DNA of 64,000 bases. It comes from Nitrobacteraceae bacterium AZCC 1564 (GTDB lineage Bacteria > Pseudomonadota > Alphaproteobacteria > Rhizobiales > Xanthobacteraceae). Positions 49,721 through 59,700 of this stretch are shown here, in pieces. The first letter of the stretch is position 1, and each line of letters starts with the position of its first letter. The position numbers were made by a program, and so were the translations under genes. The DNA lies in contig JBAGRR010000001.1 of the NCBI GenBank assembly GCA_036924835.1, positions 4,665,001 through 4,729,000 of the forward strand, given 5' to 3'. The notes under the pieces are model-generated. The model was not told the DNA's origin. It saw only the letters and a program-made list of their open reading frames with translations, and searched no databases.

Positions 49721-50980
49721 ATGCCAGGGTCGAGCGCACGTGACGCGGCCAAGATCGCAACAAACAAGCTCGCGCCAAACAACAACACCAACTTCAGCGG
49801 CTGGCGGGCTACCCTGTCGGCCTCTTGCGCGAGCCTTGTGGGCATCGGACTTGCGCGCTTCGCCTACACACCGCTGCTGCCGGCCATCATTGGCGCGCAC
49901 TGGTTCGCGCCGTCAGCCGCCGCCTACCTTGGCGCAGCGAATCTTGCCGGTTACCTTGCAGGTGCGCTGCTCGGGCGGCCGCTGGTGGCGCGCATGCCCG
50001 CACATATCGCACTGCGCGGCCTGATGTTACTTGCGTCAATCGCATTCTTCGCCTGCGCCGTACCTGTGTCGCTGATATGGTTTTTCGTCTGGCGCTTGCT
50101 GTCTGGAATTTCCGGCGGCGCGCTGATGGTGCTTGCGGCGCCGACAGTGTTGCCGCATGTGCCGCATCGCCGTCGTGGCATTGCGAGCGGCGCGATCTTC
50201 GCAGGTGTGGGCTTAGGCATTGCGGCGTCCGGAACACTTGTGCCGCTGCTGCTTCGTCAGGGCCTTACCGAGACATGGTGCGGCCTCGGTGTGGTATCAT
50301 TCATTCTGACTCTGGTTGCGTGGTCTGGCTGGCCGACGGATGCCGCGCCTGCGCAAGTCATGCCCGAGCCGCAATCGCCGAAGCCTTTACCGACGGTTCG
50401 GCTGCGTGCGCTCTATGTCGAGTATGCACTCAACGCTGCTGCGCTCGTGCCGCACATGCTCTTCCTCGTCGACTTTGTCGCGCGTGGCCTCAAGCAAGGT
50501 CTCGATACCGGCGCGCAATACTGGGTGCTGTTCGGCCTTGGCGCCGTCGTTGGCCCGGTGCTGAGTGGCCACCTCGCGGATCGGATCGGTTTCAGGTCGG
50601 CGTTGCGCTGGGCATTCGTCTTGCAGGCGCTCGGCGTGGTGCTTCCGGTGCTGAGCACCGGTGCGCCCTCTTTGATCGTCTCCAGCCTCATGGTCGGCGC
50701 GTTCACGCCCGGCATCGTGCCACTTGTGCTTGGCCGCATCCATGAACTGGTGCCGCATGACGTGTCGGCGCAGAAGGCCGCATGGAGCGCGTCCACCACG
50801 AGCTTCGCCTTGCTGCAGGCGGGAGCCGCGTATGGCTTAACGTTCGTCTTCGCGCAGACCGGCGGTAACTACCATCTGCTGTTCATGATCGGAGCTGCCG
50901 CAGTCCTCGTGGCGTTGTGTATTGATCTTGCAGTCGGCGCTTTTGCATCGCGCGGCAAGCCTCACGATGTGCATAAGTAA
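49721..50980 (+). CDS. YbfB/YjiJ-family MFS transporter
   Basis: A 419-residue, 12-helix transporter of the YbfB/YjiJ group: WRATLSASCASLVGIGLARF with helix 1, then GRPLVARMPAHIALRGLMLL and SGHLADRIGFRSALRWAFVL loops. Substrates are unknown. The frame stays open into the repeat element (back to a GTG at 49646), but those residues are repeat-encoded. I use ATG 49721, which lacks a properly spaced ribosome site, so the native 5' end may have been altered by the element. Confidence 0.82.
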   Translation: MPGSSARDAAKIATNKLAPNNNTNFSGWRATLSASCASLVGIGLARFAYTPLLPAIIGAHWFAPSAAAYLGAANLAGYLAGALLGRPLVARMPAHIALRGLMLLASIAFFACAVPVSLIWFFVWRLLSGISGGALMVLAAPTVLPHVPHRRRGIASGAIFAGVGLGIAASGTLVPLLLRQGLTETWCGLGVVSFILTLVAWSGWPTDAAPAQVMPEPQSPKPLPTVRLRALYVEYALNAAALVPHMLFLVDFVARGLKQGLDTGAQYWVLFGLGAVVGPVLSGHLADRIGFRSALRWAFVLQALGVVLPVLSTGAPSLIVSSLMVGAFTPGIVPLVLGRIHELVPHDVSAQKAAWSASTTSFALLQAGAAYGLTFVFAQTGGNYHLLFMIGAAAVLVALCIDLAVGAFASRGKPHDVHK

Positions 50981-51049
50981 GTACTCCTCGATTAGCACCA
51001 GCCGTAGCTATCGCAGACGCAGCGGTTGTTGCTGATTGGGTGAGGGCGC

Positions 51050-51574
51050 TTACTTCTTCTGATACGTGGTGAAAACGTAATCCTTGGATGTCACGATGGT
51101 ATGGCAAGCGGCGCCGCAGTCGGCGCCAGTTCCTTCCGGCGAAAAGGCGTCCGACGCAGCGTCATAGTTGAACTGCGCGTATCCCCAGTTGCCAGTGTTC
51201 GGGAATCTCTTGCTGTCCCTGACCATGAAATCAACATCGTGCAGTACGTCCGGCACGAGTGTTGGAGCAGGAGCTTCCGCGCTTTTCTTGGTTTTCCAAT
51301 GAATCTTCGCCATCTTCGAGCCGTCCGGGAAAGGCTTCCCGTTGTCCGGAATGCCCGCCTTATAGGCGTCGATCATAACGGGATTGGCGACGATCACAGC
51401 CATCACGTCACCAGCTTGGCTGATGGAGACCACTTCCCAGTTTTCGTATCCTCTGAACTCAGAGAAGGCGAGCCCGTCCGGCACTTGCACAGTGTATTTG
51501 TCTTGAGCCGAAATGGCTCTGCCCGCCAGCATGACCGCGATAACGACCGACAGCAATGATGCAACTCTCAACAT
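51050..51574 (-). CDS. Cytochrome P460-family protein
   Basis: A 174-residue periplasmic heme protein: signal peptide (about residues 1-23, ending RAISA) and a cytochrome P460 domain with FMVRDSKRFPNTGNWGYAQF and the heme site CGAACH near the C terminus. P460 proteins bind a cross-linked c-type heme and can oxidise hydroxylamine or bind NO; the short CxxCH class is often of unknown role. I choose ATG 51574 because GGAGGA then sits 6 nt upstream; at ATG 51580 it would touch the start codon. Single gene. Confidence 0.88.
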   Translation of the reverse strand: MLRVASLLSVVIAVMLAGRAISAQDKYTVQVPDGLAFSEFRGYENWEVVSISQAGDVMAVIVANPVMIDAYKAGIPDNGKPFPDGSKMAKIHWKTKKSAEAPAPTLVPDVLHDVDFMVRDSKRFPNTGNWGYAQFNYDAASDAFSPEGTGADCGAACHTIVTSKDYVFTTYQKK

Positions 51575-51764
51575 GCTCATTCCTCCGTCGTGGTTTGAAA
51601 AACAATTTCAATAGCGCGTGAAAAAGCATTGACTGGACGTGCGGCGTTCAACTCCTTTGTCAGCATCAGTACGGGAAATGCACGCATCAGCCATCACCCG
51701 TGACCGAGACAACGGTAGCATCGGGCGCGGTCGCAAGCTATCCGGAAGTCAACTCGATCGCTGT

Positions 51765-52685
51765 CTATCTTTGCGGCGTTCCTTCAGGCACGATGGTGCT
51801 GACGATCGAGGCGTCGAGTTCTTCATATTTGAAAAGGCCGATGGTGTCGTAGAGCTCGGCGCGCGTCTGCATCTCGTCCACCATCTTGTGCGCGCCGCCG
51901 TCGCGCGCGATCGCCGCGTAGAGTTTCTGCTGCGCCTTGTTCGCGACCCGCAGTGACGACACAGGCCAGATCACCATCCGGTAGCCCATGTCTTGAAACT
52001 CCTGCGCCGTGAAGAACGGTGTCTTGCCGAACTCGGTCATGTTGGCGAGGAGAGGGACGCCGGGCATGCGTTCGGCGAAGGCGCGAAACATTTCGGCTGT
52101 GTTCAGCGCTTCAGGGAAAATCGCATCGGCGCCGGCCTCCATATAGAGTTTGGCGCGGGCCACGGCGCCATCAAGGCCCTCGCTGGCGGCGGCATCGGTG
52201 CGTGCGATCACCACCAGATCCCGCCGCGCCTTGGCGGCGGCAGCAACCTTGGCTGCCATGTCATGCGCATCCGCAAGTTTCTTGTCGTTGAGATGCCCGC
52301 ATTTCTTCGGCAGCAATTGATCCTCGAGATGAACCGCGCCCGCGCCGGCATCTTCGAACACGCGGACCATGTGCATGGCATTGAGCGCTTCGCCATAGCC
52401 GGTGTCGCCATCGACCAGCAACGGTAGCGCCGACGAGCGAACGATCTGGCGAATGAAGAATGCGACTTCATCGACAGTGATGATGCCGAGATCCGGCAAG
52501 CCCATGGACGCAGTCATTGCTGCGCCGGAGAGATAAAGCGCTTCGAAGCCCGCGGCTTTGGCCTGCAGCGCGGCCATGCCGTTATGGGCGCCGGGCAGGC
52601 GGAGAATTTCAGGACGGTTCAAAAGAGCGCGGAAGCGGCGTCCTGCGCTTTCGGTGGAAAGATCGGCGGCGACAAGGTAAGGCAT
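51765..52685 (-). CDS. prpB: Methylisocitrate lyase
   Basis: A 306-residue isocitrate lyase/PEP mutase superfamily enzyme. Metal-binding VDGDTGYGE at residues 91-99 and the catalytic KKCGH at 127-131 (Cys129) identify 2-methylisocitrate lyase, which splits the compound into pyruvate and succinate. It is the last gene of prpD-prpC-prpB, 10 bp after prpC, with GGAGAAATC before ATG 52685. The final step of propionyl-CoA disposal by the methylcitrate cycle. Confidence 0.93.
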   Translation of the reverse strand: MPYLVAADLSTESAGRRFRALLNRPEILRLPGAHNGMAALQAKAAGFEALYLSGAAMTASMGLPDLGIITVDEVAFFIRQIVRSSALPLLVDGDTGYGEALNAMHMVRVFEDAGAGAVHLEDQLLPKKCGHLNDKKLADAHDMAAKVAAAAKARRDLVVIARTDAAASEGLDGAVARAKLYMEAGADAIFPEALNTAEMFRAFAERMPGVPLLANMTEFGKTPFFTAQEFQDMGYRMVIWPVSSLRVANKAQQKLYAAIARDGGAHKMVDEMQTRAELYDTIGLFKYEELDASIVSTIVPEGTPQR

Positions 52686-52695
52686 GATTTCTCCG

Positions 52696-53883
52696 TCAGG
52701 CCGCGCGCACCGTGGACGGCGATTTGCCACGTGCCTCGATCGGCACGAAGTTCAGGTTCTCGGGACCGACATAGTTGGCCGATGGACGAATGATCTTGTT
52801 GTCGATGCGCTGTTCGATCACATGCGCTGCCCAGCCGGATGTGCGCGAGATCACGAACAGTGGTGTGAACATCGCGGTCGGCACGTCCATGGCATTGTAG
52901 GACACAGCGCTGAACCAGTCGAGATTGGCAAACATCTTCTTGGTCTCTGTCATCACGACCTCGATGCGATCGGCAATGTCGAACATCTTCATCGACCCAC
53001 GCTCGCGTGACAGGCGGCGCGCGACTTCCTTGATCACCTTGTTGCGCGGATCGGCGATCGTATAGACGGGATGACCGAAGCCGATGACCACTTCCTTGGC
53101 CGCGACACGGCGGCGGATGTCCTGCTCTGCTTCATCAGCGTCGGCGTACCGCTTCTGGATTTCGAACGCGACTTCGTTCGCCCCACCATGCTTCGGCCCA
53201 CGCAGCGCGCCGATAGCCCCTGCGATGGCGGAGTACACGTCCGAACCGGTGCCGGCGATCGAGCGCGCCGTGAATGTCGAGGCATTGAACTCGTGCTCGG
53301 CATAGAGGATCAGCGAGGTATGCATCGCGCGTTCGTGAGACGCGGAAGGCGCGCGGCCGTGAAGCAGATGGAGGAAATGCCCGCCGATGGAGTCGTCATT
53401 GGTTTCCACTTCGATCCGGCGGCCATGGTGCGCAAAGTGATGCCAGTACAGCAGCATCGATCCCAGTGAAGCCATCAGCCGGTCCGCGATGTCGCGTGCG
53501 CCGGGATGGTTATGGTCGTAGGCTTCGGGAAGAACGCAGCCGAGTGTCGAGACGCCGCTGCGCATCACGTCCATGGGATGCGCAGCCGCAGGCAGTGCCT
53601 CCAGTGCGGTGCGCACCGCGGAGGGAAGGCCGCGAAGACTCTTCAGCTTGGCTTTATAAGCCGCGAGTTCGGCAGTCGTTGGCAGCGTGCCATGCACCAG
53701 AAGATGCGCGATCTCCTCGAATTCGCAGGTTTCTGCCACATCGAGAATGTCGTAGCCGCGATAATGCAGGTCATTGCCACTGCGCCCGACCGTGCACAGC
53801 GCCGTGTTGCCGGCGACGACGCCGGACAGCGCCACGGATTTTTTCGGTGCGGGCTTTACCGCTTGCGTGGTCTCGTGAGCCAT
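52696..53883 (-). CDS. prpC: 2-methylcitrate synthase
   Basis: A 395-residue citrate-synthase-fold enzyme. Catalytic His197 ([10 protein letters not shown]) and His232 (GPKHGGANE), plus the C-terminal Asp in NLDWFSAV, are present. The length and operon position next to prpD and prpB favour 2-methylcitrate synthase (propionyl-CoA plus oxaloacetate) over the housekeeping citrate synthase. The ribosome site GGGGAGGAC is strong, and the gene begins 12 bp after prpD. Confidence 0.92.
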   Translation of the reverse strand: MAHETTQAVKPAPKKSVALSGVVAGNTALCTVGRSGNDLHYRGYDILDVAETCEFEEIAHLLVHGTLPTTAELAAYKAKLKSLRGLPSAVRTALEALPAAAHPMDVMRSGVSTLGCVLPEAYDHNHPGARDIADRLMASLGSMLLYWHHFAHHGRRIEVETNDDSIGGHFLHLLHGRAPSASHERAMHTSLILYAEHEFNASTFTARSIAGTGSDVYSAIAGAIGALRGPKHGGANEVAFEIQKRYADADEAEQDIRRRVAAKEVVIGFGHPVYTIADPRNKVIKEVARRLSRERGSMKMFDIADRIEVVMTETKKMFANLDWFSAVSYNAMDVPTAMFTPLFVISRTSGWAAHVIEQRIDNKIIRPSANYVGPENLNFVPIEARGKSPSTVRAA

Positions 53884-53895
53884 GACGTCCTCCCC

Positions 53896-55440
53896 TTATT
53901 CAGCCGCGACGGCTTTGCTGTGTTCTGAAGCTGACCAGTCGAAGATGCCGTGCGCAGCGTCGTTGCCCAGCCGCTTGGCGTGCACGGTGAAGGTGAGATC
54001 GGCGAGTTCGCCCGCCTTGAGCGAGGTCAGCCGCTCGACCATCGCGATGAAACGATCCTGCTCGGAGGGGGCGATGATGCCTTCCGACAGTGTGCGGAAT
54101 TTCTTGATGTAGTCCGACCGCGTAAATGGGCGTGCACCGAGGGGGTGAGCATCCGCCACCGCCAGCTCATCGCTGATCGTCGAGCCGCCCTTGAGCGTCA
54201 CGACCACACGGCCGCCGAACGCCTTCTCTTTCGGATCGTGCGAGTGATAGCGGCGTGTCCATTCCGGATCTTCGACGGTTGAAATCTTGTGCCACAACGC
54301 AACGGTGCTCGCGCGATTGGCGCGCTCCGGAGTATAGGATTTCTCGTGATGCCAGCCGCCGTCTTCCAGCGCAACGGCAAAGATGTACATGATCGAGTGG
54401 TCGAGGGTTCCACGGCTCGTCTTCGGGTCCATCTTCTGCGGATCGTTGGCGCCAGTGCCGATCACATAATGCGTGTGGTGGCTGGTGTGGATCACGATGC
54501 TCTCGACTTTCGACAGATCGCCGATCTTCGGGCCCATGCGGCGCGCAAGGTCGATCAGTGCCTGGCTCTGGTATTCCGCCGAGTGCTCTTTGGTGTAAGT
54601 GTCAAGGATCGCGCGCTTGGACTCGCCCTTTTCCGGCAGCGGCACGACATATTGCGCCTTTGGCCCCGACAGCAGCCACGCGATGAAACCGTCTTCGCCT
54701 TCCCATGCAGGCGAGGGCGCACTTTCACCGCGCATCACGCGATCGACCGCTTCAACAGCCATCTTGCCAGCGAACGCCGGCGCATAAGCCTTCCAGCTCG
54801 AAATCTCGCCCTTGCGCGACTGCCGCGTCGTGGTGGTGACATGCAGCGCTTGCTGCACGGCCTGATAGATCGTTTCCGTCGGAGGATTCAGCAGCGTGCC
54901 GATGCCGGCAGCAGCAGAAGGGCCAAGATGGGCGATGTGATCGATCTTGTGTTCATGCAGGCAAATGCCTTTCACCAGATCGACCTGAATCTCGTAGCCG
55001 GTGGCAAGACCGCGCACGAGATCCGCGCCCGATGCGCCGACATGCTGAGCAACCGCCAGGATCGGCGGAATGTTATCACCGGGATGCGAATAGTCAGCGG
55101 CGAGGAACGTGTCGTGAAAATCGAGTTCGCGGACAGCGACGCCATTGGCCCACGCAGCCCATTCCGGTGAGCTGCGTTCGGACGTGTTGAGGCCGAACAC
55201 GGTCGCGCCGGGCTGGAACGAATGCGCCTGTGCTTGAGCGCGTGCGCTGGCGACGGGACGGCGGGCGAGCGATGCTGCGGCGACCGCGGCGTTGTCGATG
55301 ATGCGGTTGCCGATCATCTCGACGACATCCGCTTCCACCGCGACCGGATCGGCTGCGACCTCGGCGATCTTCCACGCGAGCTGGTCGGCGCGCTGAAGTT
55401 TCTCTGCGGACTTGTAGGTGCGAACGGCGTGCTGCTTCAC
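53896..55440 (-). CDS. prpD: 2-methylcitrate dehydratase
   Basis: A 514-residue Prp[21 protein letters not shown] at the N terminus, [20 protein letters not shown] with active-site residues, and [20 protein letters not shown]. It dehydrates 2-methylcitrate to 2-methylaconitate; an aconitase must complete the step, and no acnD/prpF is seen here. It starts at GTG 55440 with no Shine-Dalgarno in front. The bases immediately upstream already encode the facing regulator, so the normal divergent promoter and leader appear to be missing. Confidence 0.92.
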   Translation of the reverse strand: MKQHAVRTYKSAEKLQRADQLAWKIAEVAADPVAVEADVVEMIGNRIIDNAAVAAASLARRPVASARAQAQAHSFQPGATVFGLNTSERSSPEWAAWANGVAVRELDFHDTFLAADYSHPGDNIPPILAVAQHVGASGADLVRGLATGYEIQVDLVKGICLHEHKIDHIAHLGPSAAAGIGTLLNPPTETIYQAVQQALHVTTTTRQSRKGEISSWKAYAPAFAGKMAVEAVDRVMRGESAPSPAWEGEDGFIAWLLSGPKAQYVVPLPEKGESKRAILDTYTKEHSAEYQSQALIDLARRMGPKIGDLSKVESIVIHTSHHTHYVIGTGANDPQKMDPKTSRGTLDHSIMYIFAVALEDGGWHHEKSYTPERANRASTVALWHKISTVEDPEWTRRYHSHDPKEKAFGGRVVVTLKGGSTISDELAVADAHPLGARPFTRSDYIKKFRTLSEGIIAPSEQDRFIAMVERLTSLKAGELADLTFTVHAKRLGNDAAHGIFDWSASEHSKAVAAE

Positions 55441-56652
55441 GATGGGCTTCGAGACGCATTGGCTGATCCCGCACTAGGGGAAGCGATTTCAGCTGCGGAG
55501 ATCCGCGAACTCGCCATCAACATGCCGGCGGTGGGGCGTGGCTTGCTCGCCCTGCATCGCAAATATCGCTTCACGTCCGAACAGGTTGCGGGACTTGCCG
55601 CACGATTGGGGGAAGACCGGCAGGCGGAAACCGTGGCGCTGCCTTCGACGCCTTATGAAGAGGTCCGCGACTTCTTCTATGCGCGCCACAACCATATTGG
55701 CGAACTCGATGAAGCGGCCGAAGCCCTGTCGGCCAAACTTGGTCTTGTGCCGGAGACGATTGTCAGCACTCTCGCCGGGCACCTTGCACGTGAGCATGGT
55801 GTCACGTTGGTGATGGAGGAAACATCCGGTGACGTGCAGCGCCGCTTCGACAAGACGCTCAAGGTGCTGCGGTTGTCGCCACGTCTGCGGCCGGGGCAGC
55901 AGGCGTTTCAACTGGCGACGCAAGTGGCGATGCTGGGCTTCGAGCGTGAGCTGCGCGAACTGGTGGAAGTCGCACGCTTCAACAATGCGGAGACGGAGGG
56001 CCTGGCGCGCATCGGGCTCGCCAACTATTTCGCCGGTGCGCTCATTATGCCGTATCGCAGGTTCCTCGCGTCTGCCGAGCGGGTGCGTTACGACATCGAG
56101 CTTCTCGGTCCGGAGTATCAGGTCGGCTTCGAGACGATCTGCCATCGCCTGAGCACGCTGCAGCGGAGTTCAGAACGGGGCATTCCGTTCTTCTTCATTC
56201 GCGTCGACCGCGCCGGAAACATCTCGAAGCGCCAGTCGGCGACCGATTTCCACTTCTCGCGCGTTGGCGGTACATGTCCTCTGTGGAATGTTTATGAGGC
56301 GTTCGCGAGTCCGGGCAAGATCCTTACTCAACTGGCGCAGATGCCCGACGGGCGCACTTACCTATGGATCGCAAGAACCGTTCATCATCATCGTGGTGGC
56401 TACGGCTCCGCCGGTAAAACGTTCGCTGTTGCGCTCGGCTGCGATGTCCGCCATGCCGAACGCGTCGTCTATTCGCGTGGTCTCGATCTCAAAAGCCCGG
56501 ATAGCCCCACGCCGATCGGTGTTGGATGCAAGGTGTGTGAACGTTCGGAGTGTTCGCAGCGCGCCTTCCCTCCGATCGGACGAACGCTTCAGGTGGATGA
56601 GACGCTCTCGCGCTTCGCGCCGTACACAGCAGTGCGAACAGCGGAGCCGTGA
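55441..56652 (+). pseudogene. Short-chain fatty acyl regulator (ScfR/PrpR-like), N-terminal HTH domain missing
   Basis: The frame encodes the central and C-terminal parts of an ScfR/PrpR/RamB-type regulator: [38 protein letters not shown], an IrrE-like region (ETIVSTLAGHLAREHGVTLV) and a DUF2083-type end with VGCKVCERSECSQRAFPP. About 75 residues carrying the XRE-type helix-turn-helix should precede this; instead the frame runs into the antisense of prpD. The remaining 403 codons plus about 75 equal the usual family length of about 475. It seems to be the result of a deletion between prpD and its regulator. Confidence 0.8.
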
Positions 56653-57064
56653 AACTCCCACGCGCGTTTAGTTACTCCCGCAACACATCGCGCGATTCGG
56701 CCGAGGGCGCATACTCATAAATTTAGCGTGATCGGCGCCGCTTGATCGATGTCGACTCTGTGATGATTGTTTCGTGATATCTGCTCTGCCTTGATAGCAC
56801 GCGCGCCGACTGAATCAGACGCAATCTATCGAATGACGGCAAGCTGAGCAATTGTCTTCCAAGTAAGAAGACGTTCATGGCAGGACTGCGTTGGTGGAAT
56901 GCTCGATAGATCGGTGCGAAAGTGCCCTCTCGCAGCAAATGGCTGTGTATTTATCGTATAACGATGTTGTATCGGAGCCACGCTTCGCTACGAAATAATT
57001 TTCGTCACCAACGTGTCATCTACGGATGTTTGCTAAGAGCGCAAACCCCCGTCAGGAGTCTCCT
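56653..57064. other. Porin upstream region
   Basis: About 410 bp, AT-richer toward the 3' end, probably the promoter and leader of the porin gene. TCGTATAACGA near 56957 is a short dyad. No further gene or strong hairpin was recognised. Confidence 0.4.
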
Positions 57065-58675
57065 ATGCACATCTATCGATTCACTTCCGCCGCGATGCTC
57101 GCGGCCACCGCACTTACTGCGGTCACGATTCAACAAGCGCGGGCAGAAAACGCCGGCGGCAGCGATGCCGAGATTGCGCTCTTGAAGCAGCAGTTGCGTC
57201 TGCTCGAGGGCAAGCTCGACAAACTTCAGAAGCAGACCACGGCGAATACAGCAGCCGCCGCGAGTGCCAAGGCTGAAGCAAAGGCCGAAGCCAAGGCCGC
57301 AGCAAAGGCCGCGGTCGCCAATGCCAACGCGGCCATCCCGGCGAAAGCTCCGGTGCCGTATTCCGGCGCGGTGGTATCGATGCCGAACAACCGGCCGACC
57401 ATCTGCACCGCCGACGGCGAAAACTGCGTCGGCATCACGGGTCGTCTGCACTGGGATGTCGGTGGTTACGACTATCATCCCAACACGGCGGCAACCTCGC
57501 CGCAGCGGCTCGACTCCGGTCAGAATGTCCGCCGCGCACGCATCGGCCTCGCTGGCAAATTCCTGAGCGACTGGAATTTTGCCCTGATCTACGACTTCGG
57601 CGGCACCTCCGACGGTTTTGGCGGCGCGGCGGCCGGGTCGCTTCCGGGCGGCGGCACGTCGGGCATCGAGAACGCCTATCTGAGCTACACGGGCCTCAAG
57701 CCGTTCGGCGGCAAGATGGCGATCGAAGGCGGCATCATGGACATTCCTTGGACGCTGGATGAGGCCACGAGCTCGAACGACATCACCTTCATGGAGCGCT
57801 CCTCAGCCCAGGTCATCGCGGTCAATGTCGCCGCCGGTGATTTCCGCTCGACCTTCGGCACGCGCTGGTGGAATGACTCGGTCTGGGTCGGTGGCTATGT
57901 CACCGGTCCAACCACAGGCTCGATTCACTCCGCCTCCAGCGTGACGCCCGCCGGCTCCACCGAACAGTATGGCGCCGTCGTCCGCGCCGCAGGCCAGCTC
58001 GTCAGTGGCAAGGATTACTCGCTGCACATCGGCGCCAACGCCGAGTGGCTGATCCAGCCGCCGCGCAACCTTGTGACCAATGCCCAGACGGTGTCGTTCA
58101 GCGATCGTCCCGAGCTGCGCATCGATCCGACCACGCTTATTTCGACCAACGCAATCGCCAACGCCTCGGGCGTGCAGGTTTACGGCGCTGAAGCGGCGGC
58201 GACCTATGGACCGCTGTACTTACAGGGTGAGTATTACTGGTACAACGTCGATCGCGATGCCTCGACGGGATTGGCGCCGGTGGGCGCGCCGAGCCTGCAG
58301 TTCCAGGGTGGCTATGCCCAGGCGAGTTACGTGCTGACCGGCGAGACCCGCACTTACAACACGTCAACCGCCGCGTATAACGGCATCAAGCCGCGAGATC
58401 CGTTCTCGCTGCAAGGCGGCGGCTGGGGCGCCTGGGAAGTCGCGGGCCGCGTCTCGACCATCGATCTTAATGATCGGGTTGGAACAGCGCTCGGCGTCGC
58501 AGGCGGCCGGCAGACCGTCTACACCGCGGGTCTGAACTGGTACGTCAATAACAATCTCCGTTTCATGCTGAACTATCTGCATGGCGATGTCGCCAAGCAG
58601 CAGTCGCCGACGTCAACGGTGGATGTCGGCTCGACATTCGACGCGGTGGCGATGCGCACCCAGTTCGCGTTCTAA
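57065..58675 (+). CDS. Porin, OprP/phosphate-selective-like
   Basis: A 536-residue outer-membrane porin. The signal peptide (residues 1-27, ending QQARA) is followed by a short coiled coil (DAEIALLKQQLRLLEGKLDK), an Ala/Lys/Glu linker (about 62-85), then the barrel: GRLHWDVGGYDYHPN, NVRRARIGLAGKFLSDWNFA, and the C-terminal FDAVAMRTQFAF ending in Phe as needed for BAM recognition. It resembles OprO/OprP-type channels with N-terminal coiled coils, common in Bradyrhizobium. CAGGAGTC precedes ATG 57065 and a strong terminator follows. Ion selectivity is not assigned. Confidence 0.9.
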   Translation: MHIYRFTSAAMLAATALTAVTIQQARAENAGGSDAEIALLKQQLRLLEGKLDKLQKQTTANTAAAASAKAEAKAEAKAAAKAAVANANAAIPAKAPVPYSGAVVSMPNNRPTICTADGENCVGITGRLHWDVGGYDYHPNTAATSPQRLDSGQNVRRARIGLAGKFLSDWNFALIYDFGGTSDGFGGAAAGSLPGGGTSGIENAYLSYTGLKPFGGKMAIEGGIMDIPWTLDEATSSNDITFMERSSAQVIAVNVAAGDFRSTFGTRWWNDSVWVGGYVTGPTTGSIHSASSVTPAGSTEQYGAVVRAAGQLVSGKDYSLHIGANAEWLIQPPRNLVTNAQTVSFSDRPELRIDPTTLISTNAIANASGVQVYGAEAAATYGPLYLQGEYYWYNVDRDASTGLAPVGAPSLQFQGGYAQASYVLTGETRTYNTSTAAYNGIKPRDPFSLQGGGWGAWEVAGRVSTIDLNDRVGTALGVAGGRQTVYTAGLNWYVNNNLRFMLNYLHGDVAKQQSPTSTVDVGSTFDAVAMRTQFAF

Positions 58676-58710
58676 GACAGCTCGTATCTGTTACGATTAC
58701 GATCACATGC

Positions 58711-58740
58711 GGCAATCCAGAACCATCGTTCTGGATTGCC
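58711..58740. terminator. 13-bp perfect stem-loop between convergent genes
   Basis: GGCAATCCAGAAC (58711-58723) pairs with GTTCTGGATTGCC (58728-58740) over CATC, then GTGTCTTT on the plus strand. It ends the porin transcript and lies next to the stop of the convergent flavoprotein gene. Confidence 0.85.
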
Positions 58741-58746
58741 GTGTCT

Positions 58747-59607
58747 TTATCTGATGTCGCGCGATGTCGGTGGGATGTGCCGCGGCGTATAGTCTCCGGG
58801 CACGCCAAGGAAGGTGTTGGACACGAACGGCGTTCCACTCTGGTGCAGTGTGTGTCCGGCGTGGCCGTTACCGTGCTCGGGTTTAAGAACCTGCAACTCG
58901 TCGTAGTCGCCACCATTCTGCGGCCTGAACGCGATGGGCTCGGTGGCCGCGATGTCCAGCAGGCGGCGGATGTAGGCCTGCGCCATACTTTCCACAGCAT
59001 TGGCCGTCGCCTTGTTGACCTCGTAGAACACAGCGGGCGGAACGACTGTGAGGCCGGGATAGAACAGCAGGCCGTGATGGATCGGCCAGAGCAGATCATC
59101 GATGTTGCCGTTGACGCCGCGTGGGCCATAGTGGGTCATGCGGCCGCCGACGGTCATTGCCACCATCGCGCGCTTGCCCTGAAGAATGCCTTCGCCGAAA
59201 CGTTTGCCCCATTGCGCGCCGCCATGTGGGCCGACACCGTATGCGAAGCCGTAGGCATAAACGCGGTCGAACCATCCCTTCATGATGGCGGGCATGCCGT
59301 ACCACCAAAACGGAAACTGCAGCACCACGACATCGGCCCACAAGAGCTTGCGTTGTTCTTCGGCAATGTCGGCCGACTGGTTGCCGGCCGCGTAAGCCTC
59401 CTTCGATGCATGGCCGTAGTTGAGCGGCGCATCGCGGTCGCGTACGGGGAAGTCGTCGCCGTCGGCAACGGCTTTCCATCCCATGGCGTAGAGGTCGGAG
59501 ACGACAACCTCGTGCCCGGCGGCGGTCAGAGCCTCGACGGCGCGGTCCTTGAGATGACCGGTGAGCGATTTCGGCTCCGGGTGGGCGTAGATGATCAGGT
59601 ATTTCAT
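58747..59607 (-). CDS. NAD(P)H:quinone oxidoreductase-like flavoprotein (NQO1/MdaB fold)
   Basis: A 286-residue flavodoxin-fold protein: KYLIIYAHPEPKSLTGHLKD at the N terminus, VVVLQFPFWWYGMPAIMKGW in the FMN/FAD contact region, and MVAMTVGGRMTHYGPRGVNG typical of the NQO1/KefF group. It would reduce quinones or nitro compounds by two electrons using NAD(P)H. About 40 residues beyond the usual domain form a His/Gly/Pro-rich tail. GAGGACT precedes ATG 59607. It is divergent from a LysR gene, 93 bp between starts, its probable regulator. Confidence 0.9.
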   Translation of the reverse strand: MKYLIIYAHPEPKSLTGHLKDRAVEALTAAGHEVVVSDLYAMGWKAVADGDDFPVRDRDAPLNYGHASKEAYAAGNQSADIAEEQRKLLWADVVVLQFPFWWYGMPAIMKGWFDRVYAYGFAYGVGPHGGAQWGKRFGEGILQGKRAMVAMTVGGRMTHYGPRGVNGNIDDLLWPIHHGLLFYPGLTVVPPAVFYEVNKATANAVESMAQAYIRRLLDIAATEPIAFRPQNGGDYDELQVLKPEHGNGHAGHTLHQSGTPFVSNTFLGVPGDYTPRHIPPTSRDIR

Positions 59608-59659
59608 GGCAGTCCTCACGATCGGTTCGTTACCGCACCGAAGATGGGATCTCTCAGCC

Positions 59660-59679
59660 ATCTATTGAAATTGTAAGAT
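59660..59679. promoter_or_regulatory. Candidate LysR site between divergent genes
   Basis: ATCTATTGAAATTGTAAGAT is an AT-rich imperfect dyad (ATCT...AGAT) centred 31 bp before the LysR start and 62 bp before the flavoprotein start. It fits the loose T-N11-A type sites of LysR proteins. Confidence 0.45.
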
Positions 59680-59700
59680 TATGGTGCTGGTATCGATCGC

